A stretch of DNA of 64,000 nucleotides from JAXDBM01 sp963709485 (GTDB taxonomy: Bacteria > Desulfobacterota > Syntrophia > Syntrophales > Fen-1087), in the NCBI GenBank assembly GCA_963709485.1, contig CAVPWE010000003.1, forward strand, positions 310,001 through 374,000, given 5' to 3'. The position numbers and the translations under genes are program-made. The notes beneath the pieces were generated by a model, which searched no databases, was not told the origin of the DNA, and saw only the letters and a list, made by a program, of their open reading frames with translations. Positions 17,722 through 25,869 of the stretch are shown here, piece by piece. Numbering within the stretch: position 1 is the first letter of the stretch; each line of letters begins with the position of its first letter.

Positions 17722-18396
17722 TTATGCCAGTTTTTTCTGAAGGTCTTCGGAAACTTCTTTGACACCGGGAAGGCCATCGACGGCGATCACCTTGACCCTT
17801 TCCTTGAAATAGTTCACACCGGCCAGCGTTCCGGTTTTGGTATCGTAGTAGATGTCATGCCGCTTGCCGATCGCCGTTTCGTCCTGGTCGTCGGCGCGGG
17901 CGGTCAGCGTCTCGCAGCCGCAGACGCGGCACACCATCTTGCCATCCTTCATGGCCGGTTTGATGGCATCGATGAAGATGTTGTTCGGATGGTTGTTGTC
18001 CTGGGCGCACAGTCGCCTCCCCATGATGCGGTTCTTGGAGGTCTGCCGGTCCAGGATGATCTCGATCACGTAATCCAGCTTGATATTTTCCTTAACGAGT
18101 GCATTCCAGAGCGCTTCGGCCTGGGCCAGGTTTCTGGGAAAGCCGTCCAGAAGCCAGCCTTTTTTGCAGTCGTCTTCCTTCAGCCGGTTCAGGATCATCG
18201 GGACGGTAATCTCATCGGGAACGAGTTCCCCGCGGTCGATGTATCCTTTCGCCTTTTTGCCGAGATCCGTCCCCTTCTTGATGTTTTCCCTGAAGATCAC
18301 GCCGGTTTCAATGTGAGGCACGCCGAACTTCTTCTGCACAACGGCCCCCTGGGTGCCCTTGCCGCTTCCATTGGGTCCAAAAATCAGAATGTTCAT
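17722..18396 (-). CDS. adk: Adenylate kinase with atypical LID domain
   Basis: Interconverts ATP + AMP and 2 ADP. P-loop GPNGSGKGTQ (residues 7-16), the AMP-binding TGVIFRENI region and LLDGFPRN are standard. The LID is unusual: where long adenylate kinases carry four cysteines it has one Cys after GRR, a histidine in NNHPNN, then CRVCGC, so a Cys3His-type metal site is possible. 224 residues. AAAGGAG lies eight bases before ATG 18396. Its own promoter is at 18439. Confidence 0.93.
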   Translation of the reverse strand: MNILIFGPNGSGKGTQGAVVQKKFGVPHIETGVIFRENIKKGTDLGKKAKGYIDRGELVPDEITVPMILNRLKEDDCKKGWLLDGFPRNLAQAEALWNALVKENIKLDYVIEIILDRQTSKNRIMGRRLCAQDNNHPNNIFIDAIKPAMKDGKMVCRVCGCETLTARADDQDETAIGKRHDIYYDTKTGTLAGVNYFKERVKVIAVDGLPGVKEVSEDLQKKLA

Positions 18397-18438
18397 GATG
18401 TCAAACTCCTTTCGAGAGATCCATGATAAAGTCCGCCC

Positions 18439-18467
18439 CTTATAAAGGATTGTTCCCTTTTTCGCAA
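18439..18467 (-). promoter_or_regulatory. Promoter for adk
   Basis: Minus-strand TTGCGA (18462-18467), 17 bases, TATAAG (18439-18444). The predicted leader is about 35 bases and contains the adk ribosome-binding site. It lies in the 159-base gap between fmdB and adk, which holds nothing else I can name. Confidence 0.55.
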
Positions 18468-18555
18468 TGACAAAATATCATGTCTGCGATCTGCGGCAAA
18501 TCATGGAAAAGCAGCATGTTCGAGACGCGGCGGACCGCCGCGTCGGTCAATGTCC

Positions 18556-18747
18556 TCAGGTTGTGCCGCAGCTCGTGGCCGCGCAGGAGGAGCAACCCGA
18601 TTTCCCGCCCGCAAAGGCGGACATCATTTTCCGGGTATTTCTGGATTTGCAGGCCGGGCAGGCAGGTCTCCGCTTTTCGTCGCTGGTCCTGAACAGGACC
18701 TCAAATTCATTTTGGCATTTCTTGCATCGGAATTCATAGATCGGCAT
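18556..18747 (-). CDS. FmdB-family zinc-ribbon protein
   Basis: 63 residues beginning MPIYEFRCKKC, the hallmark of the FmdB putative regulatory family, with a zinc ribbon formed by CKKC and CPAC and a Cys/Ser-rich tail (GCSSCAATSC). The role of the family is not known. A GGAGATAAGG segment precedes the ATG. It is transcribed from a promoter within the divergent region shared with the HhH-protein gene. Confidence 0.85.
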   Translation of the reverse strand: MPIYEFRCKKCQNEFEVLFRTSDEKRRPACPACKSRNTRKMMSAFAGGKSGCSSCAATSCGTT

Positions 18748-18777
18748 TGCCTTATCTCCATCGTGTTCTTACTTGCC

Positions 18778-18806
18778 AATTTAGGCAAAGCGCGGTCAAA
18801 TGTCAA
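18778..18806 (-). promoter_or_regulatory. Candidate promoter for fmdB
   Basis: Minus-strand TTGACA (18801-18806), 17-base spacer, TAAATT (18778-18783). A second TTGACA lies ten bases further upstream as part of the tandem repeat at 18798-18817. Confidence 0.45.
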
Positions 18807-18817
18807 GAAATGTCAAG
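18798..18817. repeat. Two tandem 10-bp direct repeats in a divergent promoter region
   Basis: AAATGTCAAG occurs twice in a row. Read on the minus strand each copy contains TTGACATTT, so one copy supplies the -35 box of the fmdB promoter. On the plus strand the pair ends about 11 bases before the -35 box at 18829. It may be an operator or simply a duplicated -35. Confidence 0.6.
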
Positions 18818-18828
18818 CAGAATTACCT

Positions 18829-18857
18829 TTGACAAGGCTTCCGGACTCTGTTAGTAA
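18829..18857 (+). promoter_or_regulatory. Candidate promoter for the HhH-protein gene
   Basis: TTGACA (18829-18834), 17 bases, TAGTAA (18852-18857), giving a leader of about 60 bases. The -35 is perfect and the -10 weak. Confidence 0.45.
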
Positions 18858-18923
18858 AATCGAAGATTCAAGAACCGGGTCCGCGGGAATGAACGGACGT
18901 CAAAAAAATAAAGGAGGGATGTT

Positions 18924-19553
18924 ATGTCTAAAAGAAAAGGGTTTTTTACGGCGAAGCAATTTTTCTTGATGTGTACGGTCTTTTTGATCAGTGCGGCGTT
19001 CATCGTCTCAGTCGGCGTGCCGGCTGCCCGCGCTGCCAAGGCGGAGGCGCAGAAGGCCGTCGCTGCGCTGGTTGATCTCAACAGCGCCTCCGAAAAGGAG
19101 CTGGAGGCCATCAAGGGGGTTGGTCCGGCGACGGCCAAGAAGATCATTGCCGGCCGTCCCTACAAGTCCGTGGACGAACTTTCCAAGGCGGGATTGAATG
19201 CGAAGGCCATTGAAGGAATCAAGCCGTTTGTCACCATCGGCAAGGCACAGGCGGCGCCCGCAAAACCGGCCGCTGCCGCGGCTGCCGCGAAAACGGAGAC
19301 GACCAAGCCGGCCAAAGAAGCCAAGAAGGCGGCCAAACCCGGTGAAGCAGCGGCCAAACTGGCTCCGGGCACCCGGATCAACATCAACACGGCGGATCAG
19401 GCCACGCTGGAAAAACTTCCTGAAATCGGCCCGGTGAAGGCAAAGGCGATTATTGCCGGCAGACCTTACAAGAACGTCGAGGATGTGATGAAGATCAGCG
19501 GCGTCAAGGGAAAAACCTTTGACGCGATCAAAGAGTTTATCGTTGTAAAATAG
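18924..19553 (+). CDS. Secreted protein with two ComEA-type helix-hairpin-helix domains
   Basis: A signal peptide (MCTVFLISAAFIVSVGVPAARA) is followed by a ComEA-like double-HhH module (VDLNSASEKELEAIKGVGPATAKKI, about residues 48-105), a linker of about 50 residues almost only Ala, Lys, Pro, Glu and Thr, and a second, similar module (ININTADQATLEKLPEIGPVKAKAI, about 150-209). HhH modules bind the DNA backbone without sequence preference, so an envelope DNA-binding role such as uptake is possible. No comEC or comF is in the window. AGGAGG precedes the ATG. Confidence 0.85.
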   Translation: MSKRKGFFTAKQFFLMCTVFLISAAFIVSVGVPAARAAKAEAQKAVAALVDLNSASEKELEAIKGVGPATAKKIIAGRPYKSVDELSKAGLNAKAIEGIKPFVTIGKAQAAPAKPAAAAAAAKTETTKPAKEAKKAAKPGEAAAKLAPGTRININTADQATLEKLPEIGPVKAKAIIAGRPYKNVEDVMKISGVKGKTFDAIKEFIVVK

Positions 19554-19627
19554 ATGTTGCCGGAAATGAATTCAGGTTGGCCGCACCGACATTGAAGCCC
19601 CATTCAACAACCTTAAGGAGGAAATTT

Positions 19628-19921
19628 ATGAAAAAGATTCTGATTCTGACATGCGCCGTTGTTTTCATTGCCGCCGTTGCTTTTGCGGCGGGACCAAAGA
19701 CCTATCAGGTGACCGGGCCCGTTCTGGAGGTGAACGCGGACACGATCGTCGTTCAGAAGGGCAAGGACAAATGGGAAATCGCCCGTGACGCAGCCACGAA
19801 GGTGACCGGCGATCTGAAAGTCGGTTCCAAAGTGACGATCGAATACACGATGAAGGCGGCGACCGTCGAGGTGAAGGACGCCAAGAAGGACGCAAAGAAG
19901 GCCGAGCCGAAGAAGAAGTAG
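19628..19921 (+). CDS. Small secreted protein, lysine-rich C-terminus
   Basis: 97 residues: a clear signal peptide (ILILTCAVVFIAAVAFAAG), a short beta-rich segment (TYQVTGPVLEVNADTIVVQKGKDKWEIA and KVGSKVTIEYTMKAATVEV) with an OB/DUF5666-like look, and a tail made almost only of Lys, Ala, Asp, Glu and Pro. AAGGAGG precedes the ATG. A strong terminator follows at 19951. Function unknown. Confidence 0.8.
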   Translation: MKKILILTCAVVFIAAVAFAAGPKTYQVTGPVLEVNADTIVVQKGKDKWEIARDAATKVTGDLKVGSKVTIEYTMKAATVEVKDAKKDAKKAEPKKK

Positions 19922-19950
19922 CCGAACCCGCGGGACGATTTGCCTTGAGA

Positions 19951-19988
19951 CCGGCTGCCCCCGTCTCTGTGGGGGCAGCCGGTTGTTT
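19951..19988 (+). terminator. Rho-independent terminator
   Basis: A perfect 12-bp stem (CCGGCTGCCCCC with GGGGGCAGCCGG; 19951-19962 and 19971-19982), an 8-base loop and TTGTTT. It ends the transcript of the small secreted protein, and possibly the HhH-protein gene as well. Confidence 0.85.
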
Positions 19989-20026
19989 CGCATTGCTGTC
20001 GGGAGGATGAAGCCAAGGAGGATGTC

Positions 20027-20440
20027 ATGGGATTGTTCGATAAAATCGTATCGATGGTCGGGGAAACACTTTCCGGGGGTTCGGAAAACAAGGGGCTGAT
20101 GGAGCACGTGCTCAATCTGGTCAACAATCCGGAAATCGGAGGACTGTCGGGGCTGATCGAGAAATTCAACAGCAACGGCCTGGGGGATGTCGTCACCTCC
20201 TGGGTGGGCAAAGGTGCAAACCAGCCCGTTTCCGGTGACCAGATGGCGAGTACCCTGGGGATGGATAAAATCAGGGAGATCGCTTCCAGCCTGGGCATTT
20301 CCCAGACGCAGGCGGCAGACGGACTGGCGTCCGCACTGCCCCAGCTGATTGACAAGCTCACGCCCGAAGGAGCGGTTCCGGAAAACAATGTCCTCCAGCA
20401 GGGCTTGAGTCTGCTGGCCAAACACTTCTTGAAAGGTTGA
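20027..20440 (+). CDS. YidB/DUF937 family protein
   Basis: 137 residues beginning MGLFDKIVSMVGETL with the YidB pattern: Gly/Asn-rich loop (GGLSGLIEKFNSNGLGDVVTSWVG), then NQPVSGDQMASTLG and a C-terminal helical half (LPQLIDKLTPEGAVP). The biological role of the family is not established. AAGGAGG precedes the ATG. The next gene follows after 16 bases. Confidence 0.88.
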   Translation: MGLFDKIVSMVGETLSGGSENKGLMEHVLNLVNNPEIGGLSGLIEKFNSNGLGDVVTSWVGKGANQPVSGDQMASTLGMDKIREIASSLGISQTQAADGLASALPQLIDKLTPEGAVPENNVLQQGLSLLAKHFLKG

Positions 20441-20456
20441 CGGCCAAGGAACTGAC

Positions 20457-21639
20457 ATGGCGATATCAAAAAAAATACAGGGCTTTATCACACAGTCATC
20501 CTGGATCCGGAAGATGTTTGAGGAAGGCATCGGCCTGAAGAGGCAGTACGGCGCCGACCGTGTCTATGATTTCAGCCTCGGCAACCCCAACATCGATCCG
20601 CCGCCTCGTTTCGAGGAGCATCTCGAGAAAACGGTCAAGATGGCCGGTCCCGGCAAGCATGCCTACATGCCGAACGCGGGATATCCCGAGACGCGGGCGG
20701 CCGTGGCCGCCCATCTCAGCGCGCCGTATGGCCTGTCCCTGGCTGCCGAGCACATCGTCATGACCTGCGGCGCCGGTGGCGCCCTGAACGTCATCCTGAA
20801 AACCCTGCTGGATCCCGGCGACGAGGTGCTGGTTCCTTCGCCGTTTTTCGTGGAGTACCGCTTTTATGCCGACAACGCCGGCGGCATCCTGAAACTGGTC
20901 GGAACGAAAGAGGATTTTTCACTCGACCTGAAGGCCATGGCGTCAGCCCTCACCGACAGAACCAAGGTTGTTCTGATCAACTCACCCAACAACCCGACGG
21001 GGAGGGTCTATGATGAAGGATCGATTCGGGCGCTTGCGGCGCTGCTGGAAGAAAGGGGCCGGGCGCTGGGGAGGGCGATCTACCTGGTGTCCGATGAACC
21101 ATACGGCGAGATCGTTTATGACGGGGTCCGGGTTCCCAGCATCCTGAAGGCCTATGCAAACAGCATCATCGCCACTTCCTATTCAAAAAGCCTGTCCCTG
21201 CCGGGCGAACGGATCGGTTACATTGCCGTGAATCCGCTACTGTCCGAGGTTCGGGATGCGATCGACGGCATGATCCTGTGCAACCGGATCCTCGGATTCG
21301 TCAATGCGCCGGCCCTGATGCAGCGGGTCATTGCCGGCATACAGGGGTCTGCGCGTGGATGTCGGCGAGTACCGGCGGAAGCGCGATCTGCTCTGTGACG
21401 GGCTTGCATCGATCGGCTACAGATTCCACCGGCCCGAGGGGGCCTTCTATCTTTTCCCGAAGACGCCGATCGGGGACGATGTCGCCTTCGTGTCGGCGCT
21501 TCAGAAGAGAAGGATTCTCACCGTTCCGGGCAGCGGGTTCGGAAGCCCCGGGCATTTCCGGATCGCCTATTGCGTCAATGACGCCACCATCGTCAATGCC
21601 ATGGAAGGGTTCGAGGAAACCTTCAGGGAATTCACCTGA
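20457..21639 (+). pseudogene. PLP-dependent aminotransferase class I/II, frameshifted
   Basis: The first frame (20457 to about 21345) covers the aspartate-aminotransferase fold: SPFFVEYRFY, INSPNNPTGRVYDE, SDEPYGEIVYDG and the PLP-lysine motif SYSKSLSLPGERIGY. After VIAGIQG the frame is lost and the natural C-terminus (VDVGEYRRKRDLLCDGLASIGYRF to EETFREFT) continues in the +1 frame to TGA 21637-21639. Removing one G from the GGGG run near 21343-21346 restores a single protein of about 393 residues. All catalytic residues are present, so either the gene was broken recently or the extra G is a sequence error. AAGGA precedes the start. Confidence 0.85.
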
Positions 21640-21705
21640 TACCGGACGGGAAAGGGGCCCGCGGCTCCTCCGGAACGGCGATCTGTCCCAGCGGGCGATC
21701 CGGCG

Positions 21706-21978
21706 TCAGTAGCGGATCTCGAAGGCGTCGAAAGATTCGGTGTCCGCTTCTTCCCGCACCTGGACGTCGCGCACCTGGGCAAGGCGGGGGCCTCTCTTGC
21801 ACCAGCGCAGCATGGCCGCGACGGATTCGGCCGCTCCCGTAAAGACGGCTTCCACCCGACCGTCCGGGAGGTTTCTGACCCAGCCGGTCAGATTCAGGGA
21901 GAGGGCCGTCTTCCGCGTCTCGTGGCGGAACGCCACGCCCTGAACGAGGCCGGAAATGGCGACCCGGATCCGCATCAA
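21706..21978 (-). CDS. Acylphosphatase
   Basis: Hydrolyses carboxyl-phosphate bonds of small acylphosphates. The signature GLVQGVAFRHETRK holds the catalytic Arg, and the conserved Asn appears in the block GWVRNLPDGRVEAVFTG. 90 residues is exact for the family. It starts one base after the ligA stop, so it is the last gene of the minus-strand ligA operon. Confidence 0.94.
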   Translation of the reverse strand: MMRIRVAISGLVQGVAFRHETRKTALSLNLTGWVRNLPDGRVEAVFTGAAESVAAMLRWCKRGPRLAQVRDVQVREEADTESFDAFEIRY

Positions 21979-21979
21979 G

Positions 21980-24028
21980 TCATTTCCTTCCGATCAACTC
22001 AAGAAAACCTTTTTCATCCAGTATGGTGATCCCTGCCTCCCGCGCTTTCCGCAGCTTCGATCCGGGCGATTCTCCGGCAATGACGAAATCCGTGCTTTTC
22101 GTTACGGAGTCCGAACAGGATCCGCCGAGGGATGCCAGGATCCGCCGGGCCTCATTGCGGGTCATCCCGTTCAGCGTGCCGGTCAGGACAAAGGATTTTC
22201 CCGACAGGGGCAGCGGCTGCGCCTGCGGGGTTTCCGGTTCCTGGATGGCGACACCGGCCGATTTCAGCTTTTCGATCACCGACCGGTTCGATGGCTCCTG
22301 AAAGAATTTTACGATGCTCGCGGCAACTTCCGGCCCGACATCGCGGATGCCGACCAGCTCGTCCGTGTCTGCCGCCATGATCCGATCGATGGTTTTGAAG
22401 GTCTGTGCGAGGATCCGGGAGGTCCGCTCCCCCACGTGTCGAATGCCGAGGGCGAAGAGAAACTTTTCCAGGGGAGGATTTTTCGAACGCGCGATCGCCC
22501 GCAGCAGGTTCCCCGCCGATTTTTCAGCCATCCGTTCCAGATCGAACAGATCTTCCGGTGTCAGATTGTAAAGGACCGCAGGGTCCCTGATGTGGTCCGT
22601 TTCCACAAGCCTGGCAACCAGCCGGTCTCCGAGTCCTTCGATATCCATGCCGCCCCGGGAGGAAAAATGTTTGATGCACTCCCTGATTTTTGCCGGACAG
22701 GCCAGTCCGATGCAGCGGTGGGCGGCTTCACCCGCCAGCCTTACCACCTGCGATCCGCACTCGGGACAGGATTCCGGAAGCGTAAAAATTTTCTCATGAC
22801 CCGTTCTTTTGGAGGTGATGACTTTGACCACTTCCGGGATCACATCGCCGGCTCTCTGGACCATGACGGTGTCGCCGATGCGGATGTCCTTCTTGTCGAT
22901 TTCGTCCTGGTTGTGAAGCGTGGCCCGGCTCACAACCGCGCCGGCAATGCGGACGGGCCTCATGACGGCAACGGGCGTCAGGACGCCAGTGCGTCCGACC
23001 TGAACGACAATATCCTCGATCACGGTGGTTTCCTGGATCGCCGGGAATTTGCAGGCGATTGCCCAGCGCGGACTCCGAGATACGGAGCCGAGCTCGCTTT
23101 GAAGCGACAGGTCATCCACCTTGATGACGATCCCGTCAATTTCGTAGGGAAGCGCGGACCGGCTTCCAGCCATGTGGTGGTAGTAGTCGATGCAGTCTTG
23201 AACGGTTTCGGCCCGGCGGATATGGGGGTTGATCTGAAAGCCCCATCGGGAGAGCATTTGCAGGGCCTCCCAATGGGACCGGAAAGACAGGCCCCGGACT
23301 TCGCCGACGGCATAGCAGAAGATGCCGAGCGGGCGTTTGGCGGTTTCCTTCGGGTTCAACTGCCGGAGTGATCCCGCCGCGGCATTGCGGGGATTGGCAA
23401 AGGCCGGTTCGCCCGCCGCCAGACGCCGCCGGTTCAGGGTTTTAAAGGACGCGATGTCGATATAGACCTCGCCCCTGACCTCCATCCTGTCCGGCCGCGG
23501 CATTTTTGCAGATTCTTCCCGATTCTTGCCGGGGGGTGGCGGGATCGCCAGCGGGATGGTCCGGATGGTTTTGAGGTTCTGCGTTACGTCTTCACCGATT
23601 GCGCCGTCTCCGCGCGTCGCACCGACGGTCAATCGGCCCTTTTCATAGACCAGATTGACGGCGACGCCATCCAGTTTGGGTTCCACAACGAACCGGACAT
23701 CGTTTTCCCTGCCCAGAAGCCGTTTGATCCGTGCATGAAAGTCGCGGATGTCCGCATCGGAGAACGCGTTGGCCAGGCTCAGCATCGGCGTGGGGTGCCG
23801 GGTGGTGCTGAATTTCTCCAGGGGGGCCGCGCCGACCCGCTGGGTCGGGGAATCCGGTGAGACCAGGTCGGGAAACCGGTCCTCCAGGGCCACCAGCTCC
23901 CGCATCAGGCGGTCGTAGTCCGCGTCTGAAATTTCCGGATCGTCGAGCTGATCGTATCGATTGCTGTGGTAGCGGATCAGGGAGCGGAGTTCGCCGATCC
24001 GCCTTTCGGCAGCTGCGTGTTCGATCAT
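21980..24028 (-). CDS. ligA: NAD-dependent DNA ligase LigA
   Basis: Seals nicks in replication and repair. Domains in order: Ia (YYHSNRYDQLDDPEISDADYD-like N-terminus), adenylation with the nucleotidyl-lysine in EPKLDGVAV, OB fold, zinc finger CPECGS and CIGLACP, four HhH motifs (ALGIRHVGERTS), and a C-terminal BRCT (LTGTLNGMTRNEARRILASLGG). 682 residues from ATG 24028. This start overlaps the upstream gene's TGA by ATGA; a longer in-frame extension would overlap that gene throughout and is rejected. Confidence 0.96.
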   Translation of the reverse strand: MIEHAAAERRIGELRSLIRYHSNRYDQLDDPEISDADYDRLMRELVALEDRFPDLVSPDSPTQRVGAAPLEKFSTTRHPTPMLSLANAFSDADIRDFHARIKRLLGRENDVRFVVEPKLDGVAVNLVYEKGRLTVGATRGDGAIGEDVTQNLKTIRTIPLAIPPPPGKNREESAKMPRPDRMEVRGEVYIDIASFKTLNRRRLAAGEPAFANPRNAAAGSLRQLNPKETAKRPLGIFCYAVGEVRGLSFRSHWEALQMLSRWGFQINPHIRRAETVQDCIDYYHHMAGSRSALPYEIDGIVIKVDDLSLQSELGSVSRSPRWAIACKFPAIQETTVIEDIVVQVGRTGVLTPVAVMRPVRIAGAVVSRATLHNQDEIDKKDIRIGDTVMVQRAGDVIPEVVKVITSKRTGHEKIFTLPESCPECGSQVVRLAGEAAHRCIGLACPAKIRECIKHFSSRGGMDIEGLGDRLVARLVETDHIRDPAVLYNLTPEDLFDLERMAEKSAGNLLRAIARSKNPPLEKFLFALGIRHVGERTSRILAQTFKTIDRIMAADTDELVGIRDVGPEVAASIVKFFQEPSNRSVIEKLKSAGVAIQEPETPQAQPLPLSGKSFVLTGTLNGMTRNEARRILASLGGSCSDSVTKSTDFVIAGESPGSKLRKAREAGITILDEKGFLELIGRK

Positions 24029-24303
24029 TTGATCCGTCTCAGATCGGGTTTCCCCAGCTTCGGCGGCATCGGAACGCCGGGTTCGGATTCGCGGGGATGA
24101 CGTTTTGCAATCTGCTCGTTGAAAATGTGGTTTTTTGCCCGCACGGCATTGATCATGAAGAAAATGATGACCGCTTTTTCCCATTCCTGCGAAGCTTCGA
24201 AATGTTCCATCCTTGTCCTGTATTTTTCCCACAGACCGGACAGGGAGGCCTCGTCAAGGCTCAGGATATGTTCCGCGATTTTATGCAGGGTGGCTTCGAT
24301 CAT
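24025..24303 (-). CDS. Conserved-looking hypothetical protein upstream of ligA
   Basis: 92 residues, mostly helical and charged (AEHILSLDEASLSGLWEKYRTRMEHFEASQEWEKAVIIFFMINAVRAKN), with a basic, Pro-rich tail. No family is recognised. The ATGA overlap with ligA, a promoter at 24338-24367 that places transcription close upstream, and AGGA nine bases before ATG 24303 support a real gene. An in-frame TTG at 24330 would lie at the predicted transcript start and is less likely. Confidence 0.68.
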   Translation of the reverse strand: MIEATLHKIAEHILSLDEASLSGLWEKYRTRMEHFEASQEWEKAVIIFFMINAVRAKNHIFNEQIAKRHPRESEPGVPMPPKLGKPDLRRIK

Positions 24304-24337
24304 GGCGGTCAGTCCTTCGACGGCTTTCAATAGGATC

Positions 24338-24367
24338 TTTATAGATAAAGGCCTCTCGAAATGTCAA
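24338..24367 (-). promoter_or_regulatory. Promoter of the hypothetical-ligA-acylphosphatase operon
   Basis: Minus-strand TTGACA (24362-24367), 18-base spacer, TATAAA (24338-24343): a perfect -35 and a near-perfect -10. Transcription would start near 24331, giving a leader of about 28 bases to ATG 24303. Confidence 0.65.
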
Positions 24368-24491
24368 ATGAAAGATTCCCGGGAGTGCAGCGCGCCGCCG
24401 AATGAAGAAGTCGCGTTTTTTCGGTTTATCGTCGCTGCCAAATATGTTAGTGTCTCTTCAGAAATATTATATGGATCGGAGCGAAAGCGGG

Positions 24492-24980
24492 ATGACGAAA
24501 TCGATGTATGCACCCTGGAGAATGGCTTACATCAAAAGTGAAAAGCCGACGGGTTGCGTGTTCTGTAAGGATTCCATCCGGGAAGATGACCTGATTCTCC
24601 TCGAGGGCAGGTCGGCCTTTGTCATGCTGAACCGCTATCCCTATATCAGCGGACACCTCATGGTGATTCCCTTCCGCCATGTCCGGCAGATCGAGGACCT
24701 GCAACCGCTCGAGAGGTCGGAAATCATCGCGCTGATCGATATTTCCGTGAGGTCTTTGAAGGAAATCATGCGGCCCGAGGGCTTCAACATCGGCATGAAT
24801 CTGGGAAAAGCAGCCGGGGCCGGCGTCGACGATCATATCCATGTCCACATTATCCCCCGCTGGAGCGGGGATACGAATTTCATGAGCACGGTCGGGGGCG
24901 TCCGCGTGATCCCGGAAGATCTTTTCAAGACAAGGGATTCCCTGCGGCCCTGCTTCCGGAAACATTATCAGGAGGATTGA
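24492..24980 (+). CDS. HIT family hydrolase (histidine triad)
   Basis: 162 residues with the triad HIHVHIIPRW, the N-terminal CVFCKD pair typical of the AP4A-hydrolase/HinT-related group, and GHLMVIPFRHV. Likely hydrolyses dinucleoside polyphosphates or nucleoside phosphoramidates. The start is uncertain: ATG 24492 (used), ATG 24471 or an upstream ATG 24402; none has a strong ribosome-binding site. A LapA-like gene follows after one base. Confidence 0.88.
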   Translation: MTKSMYAPWRMAYIKSEKPTGCVFCKDSIREDDLILLEGRSAFVMLNRYPYISGHLMVIPFRHVRQIEDLQPLERSEIIALIDISVRSLKEIMRPEGFNIGMNLGKAAGAGVDDHIHVHIIPRWSGDTNFMSTVGGVRVIPEDLFKTRDSLRPCFRKHYQED

Positions 24981-24981
24981 A

Positions 24982-25314
24982 ATGAAACTTTTCTACACGA
25001 TCATTGTAGTCCTGGTCATGCTTTTCATCATAACCTTTTCACTGGAGAACACGGCGCTCGTGTCCCTGCAGTACCTGGAATATCACATCGTGGTGAAGAC
25101 CTACATGCTTCTTTTCCTGTCTTTTCTCGCCGGTGTTGTCTTTGCGGGATTCATGGGTATCGTGGAACGATTCCGGCTGTCCAGGACCATCACGAAACTG
25201 AACAAGACCATTCGGGAATTGAGAAGAGATCTGCGGGCCAACGAAACGCCGCAGCTTCTGGATGACCAGGCAGGCGACCGCGGCGGCTCAAGGACCGGAT
25301 CCCCGCAGTCCTGA
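24982..25314 (+). CDS. LapA-domain (DUF1049) membrane protein
   Basis: 110 residues with two membrane helices (FYTIIVVLVMLFIITFSLEN and YMLLFLSFLAGVVFAGFMG) and a basic coiled coil after the second (RTITKLNKTIRELRRDLR). This is the LapA/YciS architecture, associated in enterobacteria with LPS assembly through LapB. AGGAGG lies six bases before the ATG, inside the HIT gene's last codons. Confidence 0.85.
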   Translation: MKLFYTIIVVLVMLFIITFSLENTALVSLQYLEYHIVVKTYMLLFLSFLAGVVFAGFMGIVERFRLSRTITKLNKTIRELRRDLRANETPQLLDDQAGDRGGSRTGSPQS

Positions 25315-25329
25315 TTCGACAATCCGGAG

Positions 25330-25869
25330 ATGAAGAGCAATTTCCATTGCACCGAGCCGGATCCTCCCGTGCATGATTCAACGGAAAAGGACCGGCCGGA
25401 GCTGAAATTCATCGCGGATGTCAATCTGGGCAGGCTGGTTACCTGGATGCGCATTCTGGGTTACGATACGCAAAGCGATCGCGGTAAAGCGGACAGGCCG
25501 TTATTGCGCAGGGCCCAGGCGGAGGGGAGGGTGGTCCTGACGCGGAAGCGGGGCCTGGCCGACAGGCAGTTCGCCGGCAGCATCCTTGTCATTGCATCGG
25601 ACCGCGTTCCGCAGCAGCTGGATGAGGTCATCGGGAAGTTCGGCTTGCGTCCGGCGCCGGAGATGTTTTTCAGCAGATGTCTGCGCTGCAATCTGGTTCT
25701 GGAGGAGGTTGTGAAGGGCGATGTCGAGAGCCGGGTTCCCGAGTATGTCTGTCAGACCACGGACGATTTCCGTCAGTGCCCGCAATGCCGGCGGGTCTAC
25801 TGGCCCGGCACCCACGGCGAAAACGCGCGCCGGCTTCTCATGCGGCGCATTCCCGATCGTCTCCTTTGA
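25330..25869 (+). CDS. Mut7-C PIN-like RNase domain protein
   Basis: 179 residues. The Mut7-C domain (about 25-170) starts with the Asp-containing KFIADVNLGRLVTWMRILGYDT, has VVLTRKRGL and SDRVPQQLDEVI, and ends in a zinc ribbon with CLRCN and CPQCRRVYWPGTH. The family is a predicted PIN-fold RNase; its bacterial substrates are unknown. The last 32 bases overlap the 3' end of the convergent mog gene. Confidence 0.85.
   Translation: MKSNFHCTEPDPPVHDSTEKDRPELKFIADVNLGRLVTWMRILGYDTQSDRGKADRPLLRRAQAEGRVVLTRKRGLADRQFAGSILVIASDRVPQQLDEVIGKFGLRPAPEMFFSRCLRCNLVLEEVVKGDVESRVPEYVCQTTDDFRQCPQCRRVYWPGTHGENARRLLMRRIPDRLL

Noticed and set aside
24029..24232. N-terminal extension of ligA
   Set aside because: It overlaps the upstream 92-residue gene over its whole length, and DNA ligases start near MIEHAAAERR.
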